Assembly (NCBI RefSeq): GCF_011745365.1 | Contig: NW_024468909.1 | Location: forward strand, 6,634,001 to 6,698,000 | Direction of reading: 5' to 3' | DNA from: Cryphonectria parasitica EP155 | Taxonomy: Eukaryota > Ascomycota > Sordariomycetes > Diaporthales > Cryphonectriaceae | DNA: 64,000 nt | In this document: piece after piece, positions 1 through 10,344 of the stretch | How positions within the stretch are numbered: the stretch's first letter is position 1 | Layout of the letters: each line of letters begins with the position of its first letter | Notes under the pieces: generated by a model | What the model saw: only the letters and a program-made list of their open reading frames with translations | What the model was told of the DNA's origin: nothing | Database searches by the model: none | Translations under genes and position numbers: made by a program

Positions 1-246
1 CTAGCCGTGCTAGCCTGCTGCAACATCGACCCTTCAAAAGAACACCTGTAGCTTCATGAGTCTGCAGTCCATCTTGAATACACCCCCAGAGCAGCATCTC
101 GGCGACACAAACACATCCTGATCCCCAACAGATGTGCTCACTGCTGCTGACGACATCATCTTTCTGCATCAATTGCTTGTCAGTCAGATTTGTGAATTAA
201 AAAGAAAATCATCCCATTACTGACGACAAGCAACCCCAATCCCACC
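1..246. other. upstream/5' leader of glucosidase I gene
   Basis: No coding region is visible. This is the presumed promoter and leader of the glucosidase I gene starting at 247. The start codon is preceded by cccaccATGG, a good eukaryotic start context. Confidence 0.5.
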
Positions 247-2863
247 ATGGCGACTCCTCGCCCGCTGGCTGTCCTGGTTGGCCTTCTCTCATCTTTTCTG
301 CTGATTGCTGGCAGTTTTGCACAGGATGAGGCTGTCCTCAATGCAGAGATAGGCCGTCTGAACAACCAGAGCCTCCACTGGGGCCCCTACCGGCCCAATC
401 TCTACTTTGGTGTACGCCAACGCGCACCTAACTCCTTATTGACTGGCCTCATGTGGTCCAATGTCGATAATTATCAGGTTGCACGCGACAGTAAGATCAC
501 TTTCTGCAACATCCACCCCTCCCCTCTTATGTTCTAAATTCTTTGTCGTTTGACACACTTTTAGACTTCAGGTACACATGTGAGCAACACCAGGGAATGG
601 CTGGCTATGGCTGGGACGAGTATGACATACGGAAGGGAGGCGTGCAGACCATCCATGATTCTGGCAACGGCATCGACATCACCACTTCTTTCATCAAGGT
701 CCCTGGAGGTGCCAATGGCGGCAGCTGGGCAGCCAGGATCAAGGGCGTCCCTCGACCTGGCGTCCCCGATGATGCCAGGACCCAAGTCGTCCTCTTCCTC
801 GGGCAGGAGGGTTTCGGCAGCACCATTGAGCCTCAGGCGGACGGCGATGATAACGGTTTCCCTAGTGATGTGACCTTCAGCGGAAGCTCAGACTCCCTTG
901 GGAACTTCAAGGTTGTCGTCACGAAGGGTACGGGCGAGCACCCTCCGGCCGGAACGGACTTTGATGAGGACCAGGATCTGGAGAAGACCGTTGTTCAGTC
1001 CCTCAACGTGCCCCCAGAGCTTCTCTGGCAGGCAAAGGCCATCGCCATGCGCCAGATTAGCGAACGCATGAACGCGATGATGCCTCGCATCAACCAGGAG
1101 GCCCCGCCCCCGGCTTGGCAGATGTACGGGCTGTCCAACAAACCTGGTCTCGGCAACACGCACATCGTCCAGAAAATCTTTGAGGGCCCCTTCGAGTTCG
1201 ATATCCTCTTCTCTAGCGCCTCAGCCGGCAAGGAATTGACCAGCGACGACCTGACCCGGGAAATCAAGGAGACAACTGAGTCCTTCGGGGAGCGGTTCAC
1301 CAGTGTATTCGCACCTCAGGCTCCCTTCACGACGGACCGGTACAAGACCTTCGGCCGCAGCATGTTGTCCAACCTGATTGGTGGTATTGGCTACTTCTAC
1401 GGTCAGCACCTGGTCGACCGGTCCTACGCTGCTGAGTACGAGGAGGATGACGAAGGCTTCTGGGAGGCTGCTGCAGATGCGAGGAACCGCAAAGAGCAGA
1501 AGCTAGAAGGCCCGTATGAGCTGTTCTCAAGCATCCCCTCTCGGCCCTTCTTCCCAAGAGGCTTCCTTTGGGACGAGGGCTTCCACCTCCTCCCCATCGC
1601 TGATTGGGACATGGATCTGACTCTTGAGATTCTCAAGAGCTGGTTCAACCTCATGGACGAGGACGGCTGGATCCCCCGCGAGATGATCTTGGGTGAGGAG
1701 GCAAGGAGCAAGGTCCCCGAAGAGTTCCAAGTCCAGTATCCACACTACGCCAACCCGCCGACGCTCTTCTTCGTCATCGACACCTACATCGCCAAGTTAC
1801 AGAAGATCGCCAACGGCAGCGCCACCTCTCAGAAAGAGAAGCTTTCGCAAGGCGAAAGCCTCGGCACTGCCTATCTCGACAACTCGGAGCTCGGCCTGGA
1901 CTATCTCCGCCGTCTCTACCCGCTGATGCGCAGACAATTCGAGTGGTTCAAGAAGACCCAGTACGGCGACATCAAATCCTACGACCGCGAGGCTTACTCT
2001 TCTAAGGAGGCCTACCGCTGGCGAGGAAGGACGCCGCGACACGTCCTCACCAGCGGAATGGACGACTACCCACGCCCGCAGCCTCCTCACCCCGCAGAGC
2101 TGCACGTCGATCTCATGGCTTGGGTCGGCATGATGACCAAGTCGCTCATCAACGTGGCCCAGACGATCGGCATTGCTGAGGACGTCGAGGAATTTAAGAA
2201 GATCCTCGACGCGATCGAGCACAACCTGGACGACCTCCACTGGTCCGAGGCGGAGGGCTGCTACTGCGACGCCACCATCGACGATTACGAGGAGAACCAG
2301 CTGGTGTGCTACAAGGGCTACGTCTCGCTCATGCCCTTCCTCACCGGCCTGTTGAAGCCGGACAGCCCCAAGCTGGGCAAGATCCTAGACCTGATTGGCG
2401 ACGACGAGGAGCTGTGGAGCCCTCATGGCATCCGCAGCCTGAGCAAGAAGTCCGAGTTTTACGGCACCGATGAGAACTACTGGCGCAGCCCTGTGTGGAT
2501 CAACATAAACTACATGGCTGTGACGCAGCTCTACGTGAGTTACTCATCACATCTTCCCTCCTCTCTTCCTAGAAGGACCATCAAGAACCACCGCTAACTC
2601 ACCACCCATGACAGAACGTCGCCACACAGCCCGGCCCCCACCAGGCCAAGGCCAAGGACCTCTACTCCCGCCTGCGCAGGAACCTCGTCGAGACCATCTA
2701 CAAGTCCTGGGAGGAGACCGGCTTCGCCTGGGAGCAGTACAACCCAGAGACAGGCGCTGGTCAGCGCACGCAGCATTTTACCGGCTGGACCAGCCTGGTT
2801 GTCAAGATCATGGCTATGCCAGACCTGGGCGGCTCTGGCGGCCATGTCAGGGATGAGCTGTGA
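247..2863 (+). CDS. CWH41: mannosyl-oligosaccharide glucosidase (processing alpha-glucosidase I, GH63)
   Basis: Three exons: 247-490, 565-2534 and 2615-2863. Both introns are GT-AG, and splicing gives an uninterrupted 820-aa protein. The family removes the outermost alpha-1,2-glucose from Glc3Man9GlcNAc2 in the ER lumen, the first step of N-glycan trimming. Family signatures seen: [18 protein letters not shown] just after intron 1, [17 protein letters not shown] and [19 protein letters not shown] in the (alpha/alpha)6 catalytic region, and [18 protein letters not shown] followed in exon 3 by [15 protein letters not shown]. Residues 1-25 are hydrophobic and end SFAQD, so they could be a signal peptide or a signal anchor. 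The last four residues are RDEL, resembling an HDEL/KDEL ER-retrieval signal. Length is close to that of yeast Cwh41. Identity is essentially certain; soluble versus membrane-anchored form is inference. Confidence 0.95.
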
Positions 2864-3510
2864 GCAGCAAGATTGCCAATGGCCACACCCCCTTTCAGAG
2901 TTGGGAGACAGAAAGGTCTTGCCTTCACGCTCAGGTGAAATGAGGGAGGGGGCCAATGTAGATGAAAAAGAACTGCGACGGGTATCTGTTCTGGAGCACA
3001 GGTTCTTTGTGATATACACCCAAAGAGGTAAAAAGAAAAAGATTTCATGGCGTCGATACATGAGGCAGTGCTGGATTACTGATGATTTGATGATGGGTGC
3101 GTCGAGGCACATCTCGTGATGGAGAAGGCATATGCAATTTCGACGAGCAAATTCATAGATCATTGAACAAGGGCAGGAAAAGAAGGGAGACTAAATGAGA
3201 GCAGGAAAAATGATACTTCAATTTGATGCACATGATTGCCTACAGGAAGGGATGTCCAGGATATTCAAGTTTGGATGTTTTGGAAGAGGAATCAAAGTGA
3301 TGCATTCATGGCTCTCATTATCCTCCACAGGAATAGCCCAAACACGCCCACAATCATGATCCAGCAAGCGCCCTAGCCTCATAACGCCGATGCTGAAATA
3401 TGCCCATGTAATATATACAGCTTTATGATTCAAACACCACCGCTGCCGCCATTTTGTGGTTTCCTATTGCCTTTACACTGCCAGATACTCAATTCCTTGA
3501 CTGAACCCGC
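2864..3510. other. convergent 3' intergenic region
   Basis: This 647-bp stretch lies between the 3' ends of glucosidase I (+) and the Rab GAP (-). It holds only short random open frames and presumably both 3' UTRs and poly(A) sites. Confidence 0.5.
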
Positions 3511-6134
3511 TCATCGCGTGTGCGCCTGGTCCGGTTTCGCCAAGAACCCGTCACCCTGCTTCGCGACCTCTTTCCTCGGCAGGACCACAACTTCCTTGCT
3601 CAGCAGACGCCGCAGCTCAGGCGTGATGACCTTTTTGGGCTCAGGCTCGGCCTGCTTGCCCTTGTTCTGCTGGCCGTTTGGGGTGGAAGACCCGCTGCTG
3701 CTGCTGGCAGCCAGTAGAGACGGCGCGGCAGTGGACAGGGTGAAGCGCGGCGCGGGGAAGTTGGGTTTCTTGTCGATGGCCTCAATGAGACGCTTGAACT
3801 TGTGGAAGAGGGCCTCGGCGCGGATGAGTGTGGACTCGAGGTCGATGGTGCCGGAGAGTTCATTGACTGTACAGGGCGGGTCAGCAACGCTGATGGTAAA
3901 GGGGGAAGAGGACAGGCTTAGGCTTGAACACGTACTGTATTTGAGCACCTCATCAAAATGCTGCAGGTGTGTCATGATCACGTCCCGATGCTTCTCAAGG
4001 ATCGCCAGAGCCACGAAGAGGTGGAAGCTGCTGGTCAGATGGTCTGTCCACAGCGCCTCCCAGAGCCGCAGTATATCCAGCCAAGGGAACTCGCGCTTGT
4101 ACCACACCAACAGCATTCGGAAGAAGAAAAAGAAGTTGGTGCTGTCGGCCTTGTCCAGATGTTCCCACAGCTTAGGGTCCATGAAGTGCACCAGCTGGTC
4201 GAGCGTGGTCAGCTGCGTGCGCATGCCGGACTGATCTCTCAAAAAATTGCGTTCCATGCGATCCATGAAGTGCTGGAACGCCCAAAAGGCGACCGCGTCA
4301 TCTTGCACGACGGCATAGATGGGCGCAAGCAGGTCGGACATGCCCTGGACATAGCCTAGCTCCTTGTTGTACTCGTTGTACGTGAGCAGCAGGTCTTTCA
4401 TCTGTTCCATGTGCACATTGGTGCCGACCTCAGCGAACGGGGAGTCTGGATCCGGATGAGGGATGTTCTCGCCTGCAAAGATTGGCACGTTCCGGTCGGT
4501 GCGGTGGACATCTTTCTCTGTTCGGACTGTTAATTTGCTGGTGAGATGGAATGACAGGAGATGGGCAGAGAACATACCAATTCGGCCACGCTGCTCTCGC
4601 CACCATTCGCCCTCCTCGCCCTGGCCACCCAGATCAACAAGGCGCTCCCACCATGCACCCTTGAGCTTCACATATGCGTCTCTCAAGGATGCAATCTGGG
4701 CCCTGCGCTCGACCTCGGTGCTATGCCAGTCATACACACCCAGCAAGAAAAGCCAGGCCTCCTTCCGAACTCCATCATCCGGGTCGAGGCCACCGTGGAA
4801 CACTCTGTCCTTTACCTCGTCGATCGTAACGGCTAGTCTTCCGGTTGTCGGATCGAAGAAAGTCTGCCACTCCTTCATGCTGACAGTTTTCCTCCTCTCC
4901 TCCAGTGAAAACGTACTGGTCCCCTCTATCAGCTCAAATTCACCGACATCCGTGTCCTCCATCTCCATCACATCTTGCGCAGTCCATATCCTCTGGCGGC
5001 GGTCCCTCTCGCTCTGCTCCGCTATGCCCATTGCCCACCGCGCCAGGTATATCCTTGCGCTGTCAAACTCATCCTGCAGCGTCTTGACCTCGGGGTTGCG
5101 GAGCAGGCTCCTGACCTGAGGCGGGATGCGGGGGTTGTCGATGACTTCGTTCGCGGCGTTGCGCGTGAAGGTCGTGACCTTGCTAAACTTCTCCATGATG
5201 TTCCAGCCGGTTTCCTTCACGAACTTGGTGAACGGATCCATCTGTGCATCCCTGCTTGATCCGGCTCTTGAGCCCCGGTTTGCACCGGCTGCGCCTCCAA
5301 TCGTGATACCGCGGCTGCTATCCTGGCGACCGATGGACGAGGCCGTGCTGCTCGTGGGTTTGGCGCCGAAGCCCGTGCTGTCCTCCTTGCTGGGCTCAAC
5401 CAGGTAGATGTTGGGCTCCGCAACACTCCTCTCGATTTTGACGTAAGCCCTCAGCCACCTCAGAACCTCGTCGCCGCCCCAGAACATCTGCCCGCTCTCC
5501 CCGAACGGATCGAACTTGTCCTTCATGTGCTTCTTCTTCTGCAGGATTGTCGACTCGCACTCGCTGTCGTGAAAAAAGAGTGCCGGAAAGCTGTCGCCAG
5601 CGCGGCTATTGATTATGACAGAGCCGAACCACCATCCCAGGCTGGGCGGGCGGACCAGGAGCGAGTAGACTGCGCTGACGGGGATGGCGAAGGCATAGTG
5701 GCCAACGGAGCCACGGTGGGTTGTAACAGTCGGTGGAGGAGGGACGAGGTAGGACTGTTTCGGAGGAGAGTCGCCGTCAGATAGGTCGACCTTGACATAG
5801 ATGCTAGCAGCCTCGCCAAGCTGCGACTCTGGAATCCATGCCAGGAGGAGGTCTGCAGAGGCTATGGACTGAGAATCATGGGAATCTTCTGAGGGTCGTG
5901 CACCAGACGGAGGCTTCTGTTGCAACAGGGCTATGAAACCGGGAATATTGTCCTTGGCGGAGGGTGTGGGATGTATGTAGACCTGCGCTCATCGGGTCAG
6001 CTTTGCACTGCGAACAGGCAAGAAGAGAGTGGCGACTTGAGATTTACCTTGCTCTTGGAGTACAGCAGCTTAACCCCTCGTCCAGTCTCCGTGTGAGTGA
6101 TGGTATTGTACCCTCCCTCTTCGTCGTCACTCAT
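3511..6134 (-). CDS. GYP7: GTPase-activating protein Gyp7-like (TBC-domain Rab GAP)
   Basis: Four exons on the minus strand: 6134-6048, 5982-4578, 4526-3936 and 3866-3511. The GT-AG introns are 65, 51 and 69 bp, and the spliced frame gives about 812 aa. Gyp7 proteins stimulate GTP hydrolysis by the vacuolar Rab Ypt7 and relatives. The N-terminus (GVKLLYSKSK joined to VYIHPTPSAKDNIPGF) is the Rab-binding region typical of the family. The TBC domain begins near VFHGGLDPDDGVRKEAW. It contains the arginine-finger motif DVHRTDRN, restored by removing the 51-bp intron, and the glutamine-finger motif GYVQGMSDL. The C-terminus is low complexity. I chose ATG 6134 (MSDDEEGGYNTITHTE) because conservation seems to start there. 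The frame is open to an ATG at 6314, so a 60-residue longer form (872 aa) is possible. Confidence 0.92.
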
Positions 6135-6314
6135 GGCGTAGAGGCTACCTGCGGGCGAGGCTGGGCGAGCTGGTTGTGTATCCTGAGAGGTTCCTGTGTG
6201 AGGCAGCCCGTCAGACGTCATCGTAGGAACGCCACGAACCGCGGGGGAGCCGGAGTGTAAGGCTTGCGGGCCAGGCTGCTCTCGAGTCGTGTCTGGAATT
6301 CTTCTGAGAACCAT

Positions 6315-7119
6315 AGGGGCTCGTGAAGAGGTTTCGGTAGGGTAAGGAGGGAGAGAGGGACGAAGAATAGTCGTGTGAATTGGTAAGGGAACGAGGGCAG
6401 GATGGAGTGAGGTCGGAAGGAAGGTCGATCATATGATGGCGTCCATCTGGCACCGCTGTGGCACTGCATGACTGACCTGACCAGCAGTGACGCAGGCATG
6501 CGGCGGGAGGGCGGGAGGTGTATTACCCCGCGGTCAGCTTGGTCCGCGTGCAGCTTAGGGGCATTACGCACTGTAAGTGTGACGCTAACTCGCCACGCCG
6601 AGCCCTGAAAGTGGCTTCTGATAGAGTCCTCGCCTCCCAAACACGCGGCCTCTGCGCAACGCTGTCGAAGGTTCCAGTTGGAACCATTCCAGATCTGATA
6701 TGTCTCGACTGTTCTTGAATCCCCTCTGCCTTACTTTTTGAGACAGATGGTGCACAAGTTGTACATGGTAAGACCACGTATCGCACAACGTTTCGAAGAC
6801 GGAGAATCATTATGTCTTCCTTGCACTCCTTAGCGTAGAATTTCTTGGTGTCGAGAGAGGAGGCAAACAACGTATGATGGAGATCCATTCATTCAGCGCT
6901 CGAGATCTATGTACCGTTGTGCGTCCCTCCTTACCCAGAACTCCTTGCTCTCAGCCGAACTGATCCAAACTCAAATGCTGCAAAATGCTCCTGATGTTCT
7001 GGTCGAATCTGTACCAGATAAGAGAAAATCCATAGGCTGGCTGACATGTGAGCGAGCACTGCTTCTCACAGCCTCCGTGCGTAACGCCCTCAACGTTTCA
7101 AAATGGCAATCTCTGTCCA
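6315..7119. other. intergenic region between GYP7 and the MSO1-like gene
   Basis: This stretch is the promoter and leader of the Rab GAP gene and the 3' flank of the Mso1-like gene. Small open frames on both strands show no recognisable domain. Confidence 0.4.
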
Positions 7120-7902
7120 CTATCTCATCCTCGGTCCACTGGGCAAGCCACCCATCCTCCTCGGCCCACTAGGCAAACCACCACCGGCCCGTCTTCCACC
7201 AGGAGCCGCAGGAGCTGCTGCCGCGCCGCCAGGTGACGACGGCGCATAAGCCCCACCATATGCGCCCGCCTTGTACGGATCATAATCATCGCTTCCTGCT
7301 CCTCCTCCTCCTCCTCCGCCGCCGCCGCCCCCTCCCTGCGATGGCGGCGGCGAGAAGGGGCTCGCAGGGCTACTCGGGCTCGTCGTCCTCGCGCCCCCTC
7401 CGAGCCTTCCTCTCAACCGGTCCTGTATGCTGCTTCCTGCGCTGGCCGTCGTTTGGTAGCTCCCCGCCCTCTGGCTCGATAGGCTCGGCCGTGCCTGCAT
7501 TCCCGGGTCGGGCGAAAGGGCTGCGTTGCGCTGCGCAAAGGGGTTTCTGGCGTTAACGCCGCTGGCCACGGCCGCCTGCTGGGCCGGCGCACCCCCTCCC
7601 GCCGCGCGGTTCTTGTCCCACAGTGATGAGAGCCCTCCGCCGGTGCTCGGACTGGGCTGCAGGTTGCCGTACCGCGAGTTGAGGGCCGGGTTGGCAGCGA
7701 CGGGGGTGGGCGGCGGCGCCTTGGGGTCTGGTGGCAGCCAGCCTGGGAAGCCGATGCCCTTCTCCGTGTAGTGCTGGCGCAGCACCCGGCAAACGTACGT
7801 GTCGTCTTCGGTGTCGCCATCGGCTTCGCTGTTGAAGACGGAGCGCTGCAGGCTGGATACAGAGTTGTTTACGCGCGAGGCGATGTTGGAGTACCACGAC
7901 AT
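7120..7902 (-). CDS. MSO1: Mso1-like Sec1-binding protein (exocytosis)
   Basis: Single-exon gene of 260 aa. Residues 1-60 match the Mso1 Sec1-binding region: MSWYSNIASRVNNSVSSLQ, then SEADGDTEDDTYVCRVLR and HYTEKGIGFPGWLPPDPK. Mso1 binds the SM protein Sec1 and helps vesicle fusion with the plasma membrane, connecting Sec1 to the exocytic Rab. The rest is low complexity and rich in Gly, Pro and Ser. It includes a glycine run encoded by GGC/GGA triplets around 7300-7335 and a short IQDRLRGRLGGG segment like the small C-terminal Mso1 motif. The final residues are two MGGLPSGPR-type repeats. The family call rests on the N-terminal block; the disordered region carries no information on function. 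Confidence 0.85.
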   Translation of the reverse strand: MSWYSNIASRVNNSVSSLQRSVFNSEADGDTEDDTYVCRVLRQHYTEKGIGFPGWLPPDPKAPPPTPVAANPALNSRYGNLQPSPSTGGGLSSLWDKNRAAGGGAPAQQAAVASGVNARNPFAQRNAALSPDPGMQARPSLSSQRAGSYQTTASAGSSIQDRLRGRLGGGARTTSPSSPASPFSPPPSQGGGGGGGGGGGGAGSDDYDPYKAGAYGGAYAPSSPGGAAAAPAAPGGRRAGGGLPSGPRRMGGLPSGPRMR

Positions 7903-8692
7903 GGTGGGTGCGTTGCGTAGTAATGACTCTTTGTTTTCGTTGTATTCGTTGTGTTCGCGTAGTTTTTGTTGTTTCTAGCAGAAGTCGTCAGGTAGCAAGG
8001 CGGCGAGAATGCTGTGCAGAGTTCTATGCGCTTGAAGACTGCGGTCGCGGCCTTGCTTCAGGTCTCGTTTCGTCGCCTTCGGATGATCAGTAGAAGCAGT
8101 TGGCAGTGACTTGGCTTGACTGGACGATTCGGTCTGGCAGCTCGCTCGAGAGCTTAAACAGGATCTCTGTCGAATGCGGTCGTCCCCTGTAATCGCATTG
8201 AAAAGGGGCAAGCTGAGTCTACCCTGAGGATCTCGTAAATCAGGTGGTGGTGGTAATGGTGGTGTCGTTGTGAGAGGGGCTGGAAAGTGAGCATGACCAA
8301 GTTTAAGGGAGGTCAGGCCCTGGAGCCCGACGTTGGAGTCTTGCCTGTGTCAGGTTGAAAGCGGCGGATCGCCCAAGCACAAGCGACCCCTCCACCTGAA
8401 AATGGAGCTTGGGGTTGACAAGCTTGGCCCCTGAAATGCAAACCAGGGACACACCGCCGAAACAAGAAATTAAACCACAGCACAATCACGGACAACTTGT
8501 GACTCTGGCTCTCTCATTCGATATACTCTAGTCAATTAGATACGAGCTGGTATCCATAAAGAGAAAGTACGGTTGCTTCATTACTCTGGGATGCAAAATG
8601 ATGCCCATAATTCTTCCTTTTTAGATGCGCCAACCTACAACGCCTCGCCATTGCCAAGTTAATAGACAAGTAACCTGCCCCAATCCCCCATC
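7903..8692. other. promoter of MSO1-like gene and 3' flank of MAK16
   Basis: No supported gene. Sequence just upstream of the MSO1-like ATG is T/G-rich on the plus strand, so C/A-rich on the coding strand. This is compatible with a 5' UTR. Confidence 0.4.
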
Positions 8693-9960
8693 CTACCAGT
8701 CCGACACAACCAATTTCTCCCTGACCGGCTCTTCCTCAATCTCGCGCTCTATCTTCTTCCGGCCCTTCATGCGCACGACACGGCCTCTCTTCCGCTTGTC
8801 GCCGGTCTTCGCCTTGCCGCCCTTCTTCGTCGTAGCCTCCTCTTCGCTGTCTTCCTCGCTGTCGTCTTCCTCGTCATCGTCCTCTTCATCGTCATCATCC
8901 TCTTCGCTAGCCATCCAGTCCTCTATGTCGGCAATGTCATCCTCGCTCTCCTCGAGGTCACTGACGTACTCGACGTTGCCCTCCAGCTCATCGTCTTCCT
9001 CCTCCTCCTCAAGCTCCTTCTCAAACTCGTTCTCCTCGTCCTCATCCTCAATACCCTCGTCCAGATCCTTGTCGCGCACGCCCTGGCCCTCCTTCTCCAG
9101 ACCGTTGAGCACCTTCTCCCAGATCTTCTGTGATACGTTCAGGGGTTGGTCACCGTAGGCACCTTGTCGTAGTCTCTCCAGCAGCTCTCTCTCGATCGTC
9201 CGCTCCAACTTGGCTGCAGCCTCGGCCTTCCGCTCGCGTGCCTCCTCTCGGTGTTTCACCTTGGGTGCCAGTTTGGGCACAAGTTTCTCGCCGAGACGTT
9301 CCTCCTCGGCGGCTATCTTCCGCATGCGAATCGCAACTTGTGTAAGGCGGGTGAGTCGTTGCTTTGCCTTGTGCTTAAGGAACTCTGGCCAGTACCTATT
9401 GTAGTATCTAAAGTCAATACAATGTCGCTAGGCAGAAGGAGAGGGGTGAGCCCGCAGCGCGTACATCAACTTCTCGTCAATCATCGCCAGTGCCTTCTGG
9501 TAGTTCGATGGCAGCTTTATTTTCTCCCACATGCGATTCGGCAAGTGCGCGCGCTCGACTGTCTTCATGTAAAGGTAGAGAACATTCGGCTTGTCGGGAT
9601 GCGGCCGGACGGAGGCATATCTGCTGTTGGCCAGCGGGCAGGACTGCCGATTGCAGAGACCGGTGCTAAAGATGTTCAAGTCAGCCGGCGCACGTCCCTC
9701 ATCATGAATCTCCTAGCCAGACATACACATTGTACTCGTTCCTGCAGAAGTTGGTCTGCTTCTGGTTGTTGGGTGTGCTTCAATTAAATCGTCGTCAGCC
9801 ATAGTCGCAGGATCAAGGGCAAGGGCTCGGTGCGAACCGTATTTTGAATGCGCAGAAGTTTTGGTTGATATATTGCCTGCAGGGAAAATAGTCAGCGGAG
9901 AAATTTTGACTTGGTTCTTCCTTTACGCAAGACATACCAGACGATCTCGTCGGAAGCCAT
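8693..9960 (-). CDS. MAK16: ribosome biogenesis protein Mak16
   Basis: Five exons on the minus strand: 9960-9938, 9876-9838, 9777-9727, 9665-9465 and 9407-8693. All four introns are GT-AG, and the spliced frame is intact at 342 aa. Mak16 is a nucleolar factor of the pre-60S particle, needed for 27S pre-rRNA processing. The protein begins [19 protein letters not shown] and continues with [24 protein letters not shown], the conserved N-terminal block with its Cys-rich motif. [20 protein letters not shown] spans the last junction and is followed by [14 protein letters not shown]. The C-terminal third is a long acidic tract ([21 protein letters not shown]) followed by basic [15 protein letters not shown], usual for nucleolar proteins. 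The two shortest exons are 23 and 39 nt. It shares a 384-bp divergent promoter with MSS1. Confidence 0.95.
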
Positions 9961-10344
9961 TGTGGGCACAGATATGCGAATTTGGCAAAAAGGTGTTCTT
10001 GCAGAAGAGAAGGCGGGACGAGTTCTGCGGAGGTTCTCCTTCAGAAAATAAAATCTTCAGACCCCTGTCTCCAGAGGAATTGTTATCGATAAGTAGCGCA
10101 GCCCGCACTGCCCGCCTGCAAATCCCTGCGCTGCGATTTGCAACGGCCTTTTCAAGTGGAGCCTTAGCAGGTTATTTACCACTACGACAGTGCTGCTACT
10201 CTTAGTACTCTTCATTGCTGTGTACACAGCGGCTGAGACTTTGCTGTCGAAACAAATTTCCGCCTCGACAGTCCTGTGTCAAGGAGTGCATGTGTCGTGT
10301 ACAGGAGCTCTCGCGGATTTTCAATCAAGCCATACGACCAATCA
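9961..10344. promoter_or_regulatory. divergent promoter region MAK16 / MSS1
   Basis: These 384 bp separate the start codons of MAK16 (-, 9960) and MSS1 (+, 10345), so both promoters and leaders must fit here. No canonical TATA box was recognised. The frame upstream of the MSS1 ATG is open back to 10276 without another ATG. Confidence 0.6.

Noticed and set aside
8625..9158. Serine-rich open frame on the plus strand
   Set aside because: It is the antisense translation of the acidic C-terminal tail of MAK16.
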